Positions 33,676-44,404 of a stretch of DNA of 64,000 bases are shown here, piece after piece. This stretch comes from Oncomelania hupensis (taxonomy: Eukaryota > Mollusca > Gastropoda > Littorinimorpha > Pomatiopsidae). Position 1 is the stretch's first letter, and each line of letters begins with the position of its first letter. Location of the stretch: NCBI GenBank assembly GCA_036898135.1, contig CM072521.1, positions 67,700,452 to 67,764,451 on the forward strand, written 5' to 3'. The notes beneath the pieces were generated by a model. It was not told where the DNA came from. It saw only the letters and a list, made by a program, of their open reading frames with translations, and made no database searches. A program made the position numbers and the translations under genes.

Positions 33676-34188
33676 GTGGCAGACAGTGACAGACAGTGAC
33701 AGACAGTGACGGACGGTGACAGACAGTGACAGACAGTGACAGACAGTGACAGACAGTGGCAGACAGTGACAGACAGTGACAGACAGTGACAGACAGTGAC
33801 GGACAGTGACGGACAGTGACAGACAGTGACAGACAGTGACAGACAGTGACAGACAGTGACAGACAGTGACGGACAGTGGCAGACAGTGACAGACAGTGGC
33901 AGCAGTGACAGACAGTGACGGACAGTGGCCGACAGTGACAGACAGTGACGGACAGTGGCAGCAGTGACAGACAGTGACAGACAGTGACGGACAGTGGCAG
34001 CAGTGACAGACAATGACAGACAGTGACAGACAGTGACGGACAGTGGCAGACAGTGGCAGACAGTGACAGACAGTGACGGACAGTGGCAGACAGTGACAGA
34101 CAGTGACGGACAGTGGCAGACAGTGACAGACAGTGACGGACAGTGGCAGCAGTGACAGACAGTGGCAGACAGTGACAGACAGTATAAA
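33676..34188. repeat. 10-bp minisatellite (CAGACAGTGA)n
   Basis: About 50 copies of a decamer with A/G and G/C variants (GGACAGTG, CAGACAGTGG), some units shortened to GCAGTGA. Cys/His/Leu-rich open frames on the minus strand result from the period. The right edge joins a SINE body directly. Confidence 0.97.
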
Positions 34189-34480
34189 CCGCAGTCCAGT
34201 CTGTGCACGTACGCATTGCGTCGCCTGGACTTAAAGATCCTGACGCCCATGCCCTTAGTGAGTGAGATAAGGCTGCTCAAATACAGTCAGCACGCTCTAG
34301 AGCCTTTCTCCACAAATCCCCGACCGTCCAGGATTGTGCTCAGTCGTTTGGGCGTCAGACAGTACGCCCAAAGTCTGCAAGTGGGTGCCTCGGGCTTGAG
34401 ATAGACTTTGTATCCCCAGCGCCTTGAGCAGCTCTTATGATGGAAAAGCGCTATGTAAGAAGGACTAAATACATAAATTA
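34188..34480 (+). mobile_element. SINE family A, headless copy
   Basis: The copy starts in the body (TATAAACCGCAGTCCAGTCT), passes GGACTTAAAGATCCTGACGC and GGCGTCAGACAGTACGCCCA, and ends with CAGCGCCTTGAGCAGCTCTT and GCGCTATGTAAGAAGGACTA. It matches 45685-45960 over the same parts. The tRNA-like head is missing. Confidence 0.75.
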
Positions 34481-35754
34481 TGATGATGATATCTATTTAT
34501 ATTGCCTCTTACTTCCTAGCAAAAAAACACACCATCCCGGTTGAAACATTAACATTATGATCGCTGCAGCTGTAAGGGTGCAAGTGTATTTGGCGTGGGG
34601 CAGCGTGCACAACGACAGCTGTTGGGTATTGATGTCTACATGGCTGTGGCGGTGACCGAAAGCTGGGGCGAAGGATGGCGAATGTTGTTGCTGTCGCTCT
34701 CTCACTGGTCCATCTCCTTCATCCTTAACCTGCCACACTCTCATTGCCTTACCTGTGGTTTTCCAATTAAGGACAGGTGTAAAACGTGCAGCGTTCAGCG
34801 ACCACCTTATGACGTATTGTGTTGTATTTGATACGTATTGTAGTATCGACGTTGATCGGCAGTGGATGATTCATAGGGCGCAGTGTTGTGCGATGTTGTG
34901 AGGTATGAAGTTTTTGTGCCTATCAATGGTTTCGTCAACTGATCTACACAGCGGGAAAAACGATGTCATGAAATTGTGCTGTAGTCCGAAATGACTATAT
35001 CGTGTTAATATCGTGTTGTAAGCGTTGCTTAGATACATCGTTGCGTGTGGAGAATTTGCCAGCTGCGTATATTTGGAAATTTCAGTGTTGAGTCCTTGCC
35101 TATTAGTGTTCTGTCATCTATGATCAAATGCTATAGTTGCTTTTAGTCGTTATTGTATTGTGAGAAAGTTCGAGTATTTTTTCTTCTTCAATATAACCTG
35201 TGAACAATGAGTACATTGTATTGCCTAAGCAGTTGCGTAACGTTTCGCCAATCGCTGAATCGGCACACAGAAGACGATGCAATGAATTTGTGTTAGCGTT
35301 TATCTGTTATGTGTACATACACACGTCTGATCATGGATAAATTGTGTTTTGTGGCGAATTGTGCATATTAACTGGGTCGATTGTGTACAGTATTCTATCT
35401 GCTGATCTACCTAAAGACAACGATAATGAAGATGCAATTGCGCCGTTCTTGTTAGTCCTTGTTGTGGGCGAGTCTAGTGTGTTCCAAAGCAATTTCATTC
35501 AAATTCAATAATTCATTTAACGTCTGTGTCCATACACCTGATGTTGGACGCTGGACACACATAATAAAACCAGATGAGATGTATCAATTTGAAGGTAAAC
35601 TATAGCCATAGAAAGTAACATGATTATGTGCTGCAAAGCGTTGTATCCCATTGTTTATTGTTCTATGACAATGGTCGGTGGATTAAAAATACTGTGTATC
35701 AGGTGCAGTAACAAAAACAGTGTTCAACTGTTACACTTTCTTCCACTTCCGTTT
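34481..35754. other. No recognisable gene
   Basis: Unique AT-rich sequence. Frames of about 60-80 codons on both strands show no domain or splice context that I recognise. Confidence 0.45.
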
Positions 35755-35845
35755 AGCCCGTCTAGCGTCAGGATTTGTAACATTCCGTGCGATGTAATGC
35801 GTGTGTACGCAGACCTCGGTGTATACTCTCATCCCAAGTAGTACC
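35755..35845 (-). mobile_element. SINE family A body fragment
   Basis: In the same plus-strand reading as the 30545-30893 copy: TAGCGTCAGGATTTGTAAC, then TTCCGTGCGATGTAATGCG, then GCAGACCTCGGTGTATACTC. Only the central body is kept. Confidence 0.6.
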
Positions 35846-36184
35846 TCATGACTATTGCTTTCCTACATGTGTATCTCGGTTCCCAATAGCTGTGCGTCTA
35901 GCTGTAGTTGTTGTAGGTGTGACCAAGTTTTACCTTTAGTTACGACAATGATGATGATGATAATGATGATGATGATGTAGGTTAAATAAGGGTGTTGCAG
36001 GTAGTCACAGCTGCTAAACATTAAACGTCATCATTGTTGACTCATAGTCTGTTGCCTCAAATAGTTTGTTTTGATTGGCTGGGCGTATTGTGGTTATGTA
36101 AATGGCTATTATAGCTGATTTGCACAAATATTTTGTGCGTGTGTGTTTATGTGTGTGTGTGTGATTGTGGGAATAATAAAATAA

Positions 36185-36298
36185 ATGAAAGTGGACGCCT
36201 CGAGAGGTTTGAGTGAGGTCCTATATTGTCCAGCGCCTTGAGCAGCTCTTGAGCTGGAAAAGGTGCTATATAAGAAAAACGAAATGAAATAATGACAG
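36185..36298 (+). mobile_element. SINE family A 3' module
   Basis: AGTGAGGTCCTATATTGTCC, CAGCGCCTTGAGCAGCTCTT and GGTGCTATATAAGAAAAACG followed by an A-rich tail. It lies directly upstream of a second SINE head at 36299. Positions 35846-36184 contain only a short GAT run and no gene. Confidence 0.65.
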
Positions 36299-36495
36299 TG
36301 TGGCCGGGTAGCTCAGTTGGTAAGAGCGTCTTGCTAGTAGTAACCGAAAGGTCGCTGGTTCGAATCCCGGATTGGTCAACGTGTGATCATATTATTTTCC
36401 CCTTTACCAACAACTGGCCCGCTGGTGTCAGTATAAATCGGTCCAGTAGTCACCTATATGCGAAAGTGTCGTGTGACTATAATCTACAGACAAAC
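36299..36495 (+). mobile_element. tRNA-derived SINE, family B (second copy)
   Basis: A box TAGCTCAGTTGGTAAGAGCG, B box GGTTCGAATCCC, then the same ACGTGTGATCATATTATTTT body as 22797-22990, ending in AAACAAACAA. It carries a GTA insertion in the anticodon region relative to the first copy. Confidence 0.82.
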
Positions 36496-36564
36496 AAACA
36501 ATAATGAAATCAATGCTGCATGTTGAGGAAAGAGGACGATAAGGAGAAGTAGAACATGAAAAAG

Positions 36565-36929
36565 TATTTAGTGTTAGTAGTGAAGAAGAGGAAGAAGAAG
36601 AAGAGGAGGAGGAGAAGGAGGAGAAGGAGGAGGAAAATAACAAGAGGAAGAATGGGAAGAAGAAGAAGAAGAAGAAGAAGAAGAAGAAGAAGAAGAAGAA
36701 GAAGAAGAAGAAGAAGAAGAGGAAGATGAAAAAGAGGAAGAAGAAAAAGAAGAAGAGGGAAAAGAAGAAGAAGGTGATGATAATGATGATGATAAAGAAG
36801 AAGAGGCGAAAGAAGAAGAGGAAGAAGAAGAAGAAGTAATAGAAGAAGAAAAAGAAGAAGTAATAGTAGAAGAAGTAGAGAAGAAGAAGGAGAAGAAGAA
36901 GAAGAAGAAGAAGTAATAGTAGAAGAAGG
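36565..36929. repeat. GAA-rich simple repeat
   Basis: A purine tract of GAA, GGA and AAG units with short GATGAT and TAATAG interruptions. A foldback element interrupts it at 36930, and it continues at 37461. Confidence 0.95.
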
Positions 36930-37460
36930 CACCTGGTACACATTGGTTGAAGGCTGCCAGAAGCATGTTTTACTCATCGCCTCAACAGGCGATAAAGCAT
37001 GCTTTCATGCTTCAGAGCACTGCTTCCTACACGCTTCAAGCTCTATAGTGACGGAAAAAGCGCAATTTCACTGTAAATATATACAGAATGTTGCTCTACA
37101 ACATTCCGCTCTTTCCGTCTCAAAAACCCAATTGCCTTGTTGGATTCTTAAATTGCATGAAACCAAGTGAGGACACTATCCGGCGTCAACAAACGGTTCA
37201 AAAATATTGTCAAACGGTTCGTAAAAGACAGTTGACCTAGAAACTAATACAGTTTGACCTAATTCGTCCCCTAGAGGAGACGAAACTTACATTTTTCTAT
37301 TTTCATGAGTTCACTGCAGTGAAATTGCGCTTTTTCCGTGCCTATAGAGCTTGAAGCGTATAGAAAGCAGTGCTCTGAAGCATGGGAGCATGCTTTAACG
37401 CCTGTTGAGGCGACTAAAAACGCATGCTTCTGGTAGCGTTCGACCAATGTGTATCGGGTG
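36930..37460. mobile_element. 531-bp foldback element
   Basis: The left arm (36930-37073) and right arm (37313-37460) are inverted copies of about 145 bp. The outer ends read CACCTGGTACACATTGG and CCAATGTGTATCGGGTG. Shared inner blocks include CTTCAGAGCACTGCTT and GAAAAAGCGCAATTTCACTG. The GAA repeat stands on both sides, so the insertion postdates it; the target duplication cannot be resolved inside GAA units. The 240-bp centre has no coding capacity. Confidence 0.85.
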
Positions 37461-37545
37461 AAGAAGAAGAAGAAGTAATAGTAGAAGAAGAAGAAGTAGA
37501 AGAAGAAGGAGTAATAGAAGAAGAAGAAGTAATAGTAGAAAAAGA
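37461..37545. repeat. GAA-rich simple repeat, right of the foldback element
   Basis: Continuation of the tract at 36565-36929 with the same AAGAAGTAATAGTAGAAG interruptions. Confidence 0.93.
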
Positions 37546-37659
37546 TGAATGAACGAATGAATAATTGATTACTTTATAACCATATATTGACCCAGATGAT
37601 AAAGACAAGTTACATGAATAAACGTATGGATCACTAAGACTCCCATTACGCCGCAAACC

Positions 37660-37800
37660 TAAGTTTATTTATTTATTTATGTATTTATTTATTTATTTCA
37701 TCATTGTCTAGCGCTCTTCTAGCTCAAGAGCTGCTCATGGCGCTGGCTGACACAGGATCTCACTCAAGCCGCACAAGGCGCAAAGTTCAGGAAAGTTTGC
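37660..37800 (-). mobile_element. SINE family A 3' module, minus strand
   Basis: After a (TTTA)n tail (37660-37698), the plus strand reads TAGCGCTCTTCTAGCTCAAG, AGCTGCTCATGGCGCTGGCT and GACACAGGATCTCACTCAAG, the reverse complement of the SINE 3' end. The rest of the SINE is not clear. Positions 37801-38094 contain no recognised feature. Confidence 0.6.
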
Positions 37801-38114
37801 ACCGGAGAGAGAGTGGGGAGGGTGGGGGGAAGGGCAGGGGAGATGGCGGGAAATATTTACTGTCCAGATCAAGATGCTTTGGTTTTCGGATTTGTTTGAG
37901 CTCGATGCGGTTGAAATCCAATATTTCCGTACGCCCTTCATTTATAAATAGAAATGTGAGGAAGCATTTAGCAAGCCCACTCAGCTCGTTCGTTCGTCAT
38001 TGAGACACCTCTGAATTTGAAATTGGGGTCAGTGTTAGGAAGGTGTAAGGATCGAAAACGAGGCTTCAATCTCCATAGTTATATTATCACTTGGAGATTG
38101 GAACTTTAAGTCTA

Positions 38115-39376
38115 TTATCCTATCCCGTAACTTGAAAGTCGTAGGGGCACCACAGATGATCGTTTAACCACCGTGCTCCATCTTTCTCTGTCCTCAGCAA
38201 CCCTCATGGCTTCGCTCAGTGTCAAGCCAGTCCATTCTCGAATGTTGTCCTCCCCCTCTTTTTCTGTCTCCCTCTTCTTCAGCCTCCTTGCACTGTGCCT
38301 TGCAGGATGGTCTTTGCAAGGCCTGATGCCAATGGTGACAAGGCCATACCATCGGTGTTTCCGTTTCTTCATCACAAAGAGCATGTCATCGTGTTGTCCA
38401 ATGGCTTGTGTGATGGTCTTTCGGATTTCGTCGTTGGTGATGTGCTGGGTATAGGAAATGCCCAGAAGTCTTCTGTAGCACCTCCTCTCCATGCTTTGTA
38501 TTCTCCGTTGTAGGTCTGCTGTGAGGGTCCATGTTTCGCAAGCGCATAGGAAGAATGAGATGACAAGAGAGCGCAGCAGAATTTACCTTGGAGTGTAGGC
38601 TGATGGTCCTGTCTTTCCAAATGGGCTTCAGCATTGTCAGGGCAGCAATTGTTTGTGCGATCCTGGAGAGGACTTTCTGTCGGGATCCATTGTCTGATAC
38701 AATGGCTCCTAAATATTTGAAGCTATGGACTGTTTTGAGGGATTGGCCTTGGACTTTGATGTCCATGTTGATGCCATTGTTGTTGTTGGTTATCATTTTG
38801 GTATTCTCTGCACTTATTTTCATTCCAAATGCTCTGGAGGTGGCGTCAAGCTTCTGTACAAGCAGTTCAAGTTCTTGTTCCTCTCTAACCAATCCATCAA
38901 TGTCATCCGCACAATGCAGATTGGGATTGCTCTACCCCCTATGATGAATGTGCATTCGTAATCTGCAAGGGCGTCTGACATGATGCGCTCTAAGAAGATG
39001 TTTGAAGAATGTTGGAGAGAGTAGGCATCCTTGACGCACGCCGATTGTTGTTCTGAACCTGTTCGCGGTGGCGCTGTTGTGGAGGACTGCACTGCCTTGG
39101 CATACTGGTTTTTGTTGACTTCAGTAATGTTAGGGCTGATGTTGAACACTCTCATGGTTGCCCACAGAGCGGCATGCCAGACTCGGTCAAACGCTTTCTT
39201 GAAGCCTACAAACGCATGAAATAGATTTTGTTGGTGTTGTAGATATTTCTTGCAGATTTTCTGAGGTTGAATATCTGTTCAGTGGTACTTCGCCCTGCCA
39301 TGAATCCTGCTTGTTCTTCAGCTGTGACATGTTCAGCTTGGGGTTTTAACTTGTTGAGTATTATCATCTGTATTTT
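38115..39376 (-). pseudogene. LINE reverse transcriptase and C-terminus, frameshifted
   Basis: In coding order across several frames: LKPQAEHVTAEEQAGFMAGR, then RTTIG-like and SNIFLERIMSDALADYECT, the RFADDID-box region (here damaged to VRMTLMD), ISAENTKMITN, HSFKYLGAIVSDNGS and MERRCYRRLLGISYTQHITN, ending REWTGLTLSEAMRVAEDRER. The catalytic box is mutated and at least three frame changes occur, so the enzyme is dead. Upstream palm segments are lost in the deletion at 39376. Confidence 0.87.
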
Positions 39377-39990
39377 TTGTCAGGAACAAGCGTGTTTGCC
39401 AGTATCAGATTGTTGTATCTGGCAAACTCCTAAGAGTCTCAGACCTCTGTCATTTGTCTTCTTGTTGCAGTGGGGTCGAAAGGTGTCTCCCCAGTTGTGG
39501 GGCGCATCCTGGCCAACCTTGGCGTTCCAGTCGCCTTGCACCATGACTATGTCCTTTTTCGGCACTTGGTCAAGAACAGCCTGTAAATGTTCATAGAAGT
39601 TTTCCACTTCGCTGTCGTCATAGTCTGATGTTGGGACATAGACCTGGACGATGGGGATTTTGAAAGGGGCTGCTCTCAGACGGATGGTAATGAGTCTACT
39701 GAAGAAAGGGCGGAAACCAATGGCAGTGGCTAGAATGTCTTTGTGGACCAAGAATCCAACGCCGTGTTCGTGCATATCATCACTACCGCTGAAATAAAGC
39801 TTGTGACCTTTGTCGGTTGTTGTTTCACCTAGGCCTTTCCTGCGCAGTTCGCTGATATCTAAAATGTTCCATCGATAGTGGTCCAGCTCGTGGGCCAGTT
39901 CTTCTAATTTTCCCTCCGCAGTTAGGGCCCTGACATTCTAGGTTCCTATGGCGATATTGTCTCTCGTGCGGATCATGCTAAGTTGTCCAT
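39377..39990 (-). pseudogene. LINE APE-type endonuclease, N-terminal part
   Basis: The minus-strand frame gives RALTAEGKLEELAHELDHYR, then HEHGVGFLVHKDILATAIGF, APFKIPIVQVYVPTSDYDDS and VMVQGDWNAKVGQDAPHNWG. These are the Mg-binding and GDWNAKVG motifs of LINE AP-like endonucleases, which nick target DNA. The reading breaks off after about NTLVPDK and jumps to the reverse transcriptase, so the SDH end of the domain is absent. Confidence 0.87.
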
Positions 39991-40584
39991 CAGTAACACA
40001 TTAATCACTTCCGTCCTGGTGGCCAACGGAAGGCGTGGTCCTTGGTGACCCGGGCGACGACCGATCCGTTATGGAGTGAGTGGTTCTTTTCATCATACAG
40101 TATGTATTGGGCAAGAAAGCAAGAAAGACCTGGCGGGGCCAAATCCTCTCTTCTTTCCAGTCTGTTGGCCACAGCCGAAATCCACGAGTACAGTGTCGCT
40201 CGCCTTGGCTCCGAGCACGTGGTTGTTGAACCTATAGTAACGTGATGTTCTTCCGTCCTGGCCGGTGACTTCTGTGTAGAAGACTTTCGCCTAGTGATGC
40301 CGTGCTGACGTCACCCCTGTTAGTCGCCTCTTACGACACGCCGGGATCCGTTGGGTCTATTCTATTTAATGCCCGAACCCACAGCCCTGCGCTCCTTACA
40401 CCCGTTCATAACACAAACTCCAGATCTGTAAGAAAGATACAGTCTGGGCTTTTATGGTGTTTTAAACAAACAAATCCAAGAAGAGTTCTCAAGAAGAACT
40501 TTGACCCACAATACCCTCTTCTCTCTTCTTGATGTCGAGGGCCCACGATCAAGGCGTCAGTCATTGTGGCTCCTAACTGGAGGA

Positions 40585-40700
40585 GGACGTAGGGAAAGAG
40601 GAGGAGGAGGAGGAGGAGGAGGAGGAAGACAAGACGGAGGAATTTGTATAACAACGAGGAAGCAATGACTTGGGAGGAAATGAAAGAGAAGGAGAAGGAG
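40585..40700. repeat. (GGA)n purine tract
   Basis: GGA/GAGGAA units with irregular ends. The adjoining 40381-40584 and 40701-40920 contain no recognisable feature. Confidence 0.85.
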
Positions 40701-40919
40701 GAAGTTGATGATGTAAGGCGATCGCTCGGTTGACGTGGAAGAGACAGTGTTTATCCCGACAATGTGAAGGAAGTGTTGGCCAGGCTCAACAGTAGTGACA
40801 GTGACAGTGGTGGGGTGGGTGGAGGCGTCACGTTTCCTCCTGTCGTTTGACTACTGTCGTTCCCTGAAACGTTGGAAAACGTTGGTCCCTAAAGATTATA
40901 TGTAAGCACACGTAATTGT

Positions 40920-40992
40920 CCATGCTCTCTCTCTCTCCCTCTTCCCCTCCCCCTATCTCTCTCCCTCTCTCTCCCCCCTTCTCTGTCTCTCT
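40920..40992. repeat. Pyrimidine (CT)n tract
   Basis: CTCTCTCCCTC-type low-complexity sequence. Confidence 0.85.
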
Positions 40993-41027
40993 TAATCAAT
41001 GCACATATTCACATCTATGCGTGCATT

Positions 41028-41133
<106 letters not shown>

Positions 41134-41163
41134 AAATAAATAAACCCGGGCACATACACGACT

Positions 41164-41222
<59 letters not shown>
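41164..41222. repeat. (GAT)n microsatellite
   Basis: About 19 uninterrupted GAT units. Confidence 0.98.
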
Positions 41223-41293
41223 AGGAAGATGAACAATTAAAAGATCGATAACAAAATAAGAAGATAGAGAACATCTATTAGTAACATCGCTTT

Positions 41294-41295
<2 letters not shown>

Positions 41296-41369
<74 letters not shown>

Positions 41370-41440
41370 AGGATGCTATATACGCGCCTTTCCCCAAATC
41401 AATCAGGCTCAAAGCGCGGCGATCTATATCAACATACACG
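41296..41440 (-). mobile_element. LINE/SINE 3' end with (ATT)n tail
   Basis: An (AAT)n run of about 75 bases (41296-41369) is followed by AGGATGCTATATACGCGCCT, then CAATCAGGCTCAAAGCGCGG. In reverse complement this is the GCGCTTTGAGCC and GCGCGTATATAG 3' module with an (ATT)n tail, as in CR1/L2-like LINEs. Confidence 0.6.
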
Positions 41441-41509
41441 CTCACCTGTCTCATCCACCCTCACACACACCAAATCACACACACAAACATCCATCACTCA
41501 AACAGGTGG

Positions 41510-41700
41510 TGTAGCATCTCTTTGTAGCATCTTAACATCTCTTCATGACATCTCTTTGTAAAAACTCTTTTTGACTTGTCTTTATAACTTCTCTGTGTAA
41601 AATCTCTTTGTAGCATCTCTATGTTACATCTCTTTGTAACATATCTCCGTAGCATCTCTTTATAACATCTATTTGTAACTTCTCTTTGTATCATCCTCTT
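41510..41700. repeat. Imperfect 10/21-bp repeat
   Basis: Irregular copies of TTTGTAGCATCTCTTTATAA with many substitutions. Positions 41701-42334 hold only a short GT/GA run near 42025-42075. Confidence 0.75.
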
Positions 41701-42334
41701 TATATTATTTACTATGCAATAGCGGCGAAGCTTACAGTGAGAACACTGGCTGTCTGTACAGTGTAATCTTGGATGAGAGGTAATATTGATGTGGTCAGCG
41801 GACAGGCAGAGCCAGCTGTTACTGTTGATACAGGCGGATCAAGTGGTCCCGTTATCTTTCAGTACTAGCACCGTCAAAGTCTGCAAACAACGAACCGCCT
41901 TTGTTCAAACCAAGTGTCAATCTTCTATCAATACAGTACAGCCAATATTATATCTATAGGTGTGAGCAGAGGGCTTTCTGTTGTATATTTTCTCTATCCC
42001 TCTGATCTATACCTATTGGTGAGAGAGAGAGTGAGTGAGAGTGTGTGTGTGGGTGTGTGTGTGAGTGTGTGTGTGTAAAGTATGAAGTCAGTATTGTTCA
42101 TTGCCGTTTTGATGTTGCGAGAAGTTGTGATGGTTGTTGCTGCCAAGTGCTGCGTTGAAACGTAGCCCGCTTCTGTTATCTGTACGTATTTAGAAATAAC
42201 TTGTTAGAGAGGGAGAATATGCTTGTAGTGGCTTTGGCTTGTTGACTTCCTCCCAATGAGGGCCACCTGAAGAGAGAGAGCTGGATGCCGCTGACCCGCC
42301 ACACACGTCCTCTTTTGCCCATCGCACACGGGCG

Positions 42335-42895
42335 ACCACTTCCTATCCTATCCTATCCTATTCTATCCTATTCTATTCTAACCCATCGAAAGTGTTTGGG
42401 GCACCCAGATGATCGTTTAACCAGCGTACTCCATCTTTCTCTGTTCTCAGCAACCCTCATGGCTTCGCTCAGTGTCAAGCCAGTCCATTCTCGAATGTTG
42501 TCGTCTTACCTCTTTTTATGTCTCCGTCTTCTTCTGCCTCCTTGCACCGTGCCTTCAGGATGGTCTTTGCAAGGCCTGGTGCTCTGGTGACGTGGACATA
42601 CCATCAGAGTTTCCGTTTCTTCACCACTGTGAGCATGTCATCGTGTTGTCCAATGGCTGAAGAATACAAAGCATGGGAACGAGGTGCTACGGAAGACTTC
42701 TGGGCATTTCCTATACCTAGCACATCACCAACGATGTCTGTCGGATTCATCGTTGGTGATGTGCTGGGTATAGGAAATGCCCAAAAGTCTTCCGTAGCAC
42801 CTCGTCTCCATGCTTTGTATTCTTCGTTGTAGGTCTGCTGTGAGGGTCCATGTTTCGCAAGCGTAAAGGGCGGCCACTTACCTGCACACAACCCA
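42335..42895 (-). mobile_element. LINE 3' fragment (CFDP2-like family) with inverted duplication
   Basis: On the plus strand it begins with the (CCTAT)n tail, then GATGATCGTTTAACCAGCGT, ACTCCATCTTTCTCTG and CAGTCCATTCTCGAATGTTG, matching 38095-38560 through the ORF end. A 167-bp palindrome (42659-42825) is built into it. The copy is non-coding. Only the last part of the family is represented. Confidence 0.82.
42659..42825. repeat. Near-perfect palindrome, 78-bp arms, 11-bp spacer
   Basis: Arms 42659-42736 and 42748-42825 are reverse complements with about four mismatches. The spacer is TCTGTCGGATT. The related copy at 38395-38515 has only the right arm, in normal LINE order, so the left arm is an extra inverted copy replacing about 25 bases of LINE. 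Confidence 0.93.
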
Positions 42896-42914
42896 CGTCA
42901 CCGGCATTGGAAGT

Positions 42915-43262
42915 GAGGGTGGGAAAGAAGAAGAAAGAGGAGGAGGAGAATGAGGCAGACGAGCAAGGAGAGAGAATGAAAGAGAGAAGGGCAGAGAGAG
43001 AGAGGGAGGGGGAGAGAGAGGGAGAGAAAAAGAGGGGGAGAGAGAGAAAGAAAGAGAGAGAGAGAGGGAGAGAGAAGGAGAGAGAGAGAGAGAAAGCGAG
43101 AGAGAGAGGTAGAGAGAGGGAGAGAAAAAGAGAGGGAGAGAAAGGGAGAGAAAGGGCGAGAGCTAGAGGGAGAGAGAGAAATAAAAAGAGAGAGATGGAG
43201 AGAGAAAGAGGGAGAGAGAGATGGAGAGAGAGAGAGAAAGCAAGAGAGAGGTAGAGAGTGTT
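42915..43262. repeat. (GA)n-rich purine tract
   Basis: GAGA/GGGA/AAAG low-complexity sequence about 350 bp long. Arg/Glu- and Leu/Ser-rich frames are artefacts. Confidence 0.93.
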
Positions 43263-43294
43263 GTAGCGTAGAGAGGGATAGATTAATAGCGGCA

Positions 43295-43382
43295 TGAGTT
43301 AGATCCTGTGTCAGCCAGTGCCTTGAGCAGCTCTTGAACTGTAAAAGCGCGCTATATAAGAACGATGAAATAAATAAATTAT
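43295..43382 (+). mobile_element. SINE family A 3' module
   Basis: GATCCTGTGTCAGCCAGTGC, CTTGAGCAGCTCTTGAACTG and GCGCTATATAAGAACGATG, ending in AAATAAATAAATT. It matches the ends of 34188-34480 and 45685-45960. Confidence 0.7.
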
Positions 43383-43654
43383 TAAAAAGCTTTTCCCCGT
43401 AACCTTTTCGGTCGTTCGGAAGAGAGATCCTTGGGACTTTCCTTTTCTATAGGCCAGCTTTATGAATGTGGAGCATATCTCCTCTTCCTCTCTGCTTTAC
43501 CTTCCCAAGGATGGATTTAACCAGAAATTACCGGTATTTTACCGGTTTGAGAATAAAAATACCGGTTGAAAAATCAGTAGCCGGTAGAGCCTACCGGTTC
43601 TTATTTTGTTTGGTTTCAAAAATAAAGGAAAAGAGAAAGAAAAACAAGAGAAAT

Positions 43655-43703
<49 letters not shown>

Positions 43704-44400
43704 CAGCCAGCCAGCCAGCCTGCTAGCCACGCTGATTATGTGTTTAGGGAGTGTAGACGAGAGACCTGCGAATGCGTTCAGTAGCCTTGCCATATTCTTT
43801 GAGGTAATTAATACAGAATGATATAACATTGGCGGGCGCAAGGCTATCGTGAATACGGATAAATTAAACTCGCGCACTTTTAGATTTTTTCTTTCCTCGT
43901 GCTCGTCAGTATGTATTGCGACAGTGGCAGATAGGCTAGTAATAATGAAGAAGCAAAAATCTCCTTTTTTCATTTTTTGATAGGGGGGAGAGGGGCGATA
44001 AAAGAAGTTTATGTGAAGACGAAGATGTTTAGGTAAGAAAGGCCTGTTATTTACTTATATTTTGGGCAAACATCGTTTCAGTTATAGTTAGTAGGCTTTA
44101 CGGTGAGCAATAAATTAATCACTGCATTCGTCGGCAGATTTTCGGTGGCAAGAATAGTGACGCATTATTAAGCTTTGCTATGGGTCATACCGGTTTCCGT
44201 GACTGGCCTACCGGTTTGCGTTCGAGTGGGTTTGTTTACTGTGAGGTCGTACCGGTTTTGCAAATCCCTAGGACGATCACTGCTCTTCCTCTCTGCTTTA
44301 CCTTCCCCGCTTCTAAACAGATCCAGCTACCCTTTTACAGCTGGGTCGACTGGGCTGTTCCCTGCACTTGCTTCAGTCTTTGTGTGTGTGTATGTATGTG
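43383..44400. other. No confirmed gene; (GA)n at 43655-43702
   Basis: Unique sequence apart from the GA run and a following CAGC run (43706-43722). ACCGGT and TACCGG recur near 43530-43600 and 44190-44250, with CTCTTCCTCTCTGCTTTACC at both about 43481 and 44284, which hints at an old degenerate duplication. Confidence 0.4.
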
Positions 44401-44404
44401 TGGT

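Larger units (their letters stand above)
38095..40380 (-). mobile_element. APE-type LINE (CFDP2-like family), internally deleted copy
   Basis: On the minus strand, the 5' UTR-like region (40380-40000, containing GTCGTAAGAGGCGACTAAC) is followed by an APE endonuclease part, then a fused reverse transcriptase part, then a 3' end with GGTGCCCCTACGAC and TTACGGGATAGG. The element is probably RTE-related; I recognise the protein family, not the exact clade. Frameshifts and an internal deletion make it inactive. Confidence 0.85.

Noticed and set aside
36428..36977. Hydrophobic Leu/Phe-rich minus-strand ORFs suggesting membrane proteins
   Set aside because: They are translations of the GAA/CTT simple repeat.
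38820..39155. Separate small gene with a zinc-binding look
   Set aside because: It is a frame-shifted part of the LINE reverse transcriptase (SNIFLERIMSDALADYECT).
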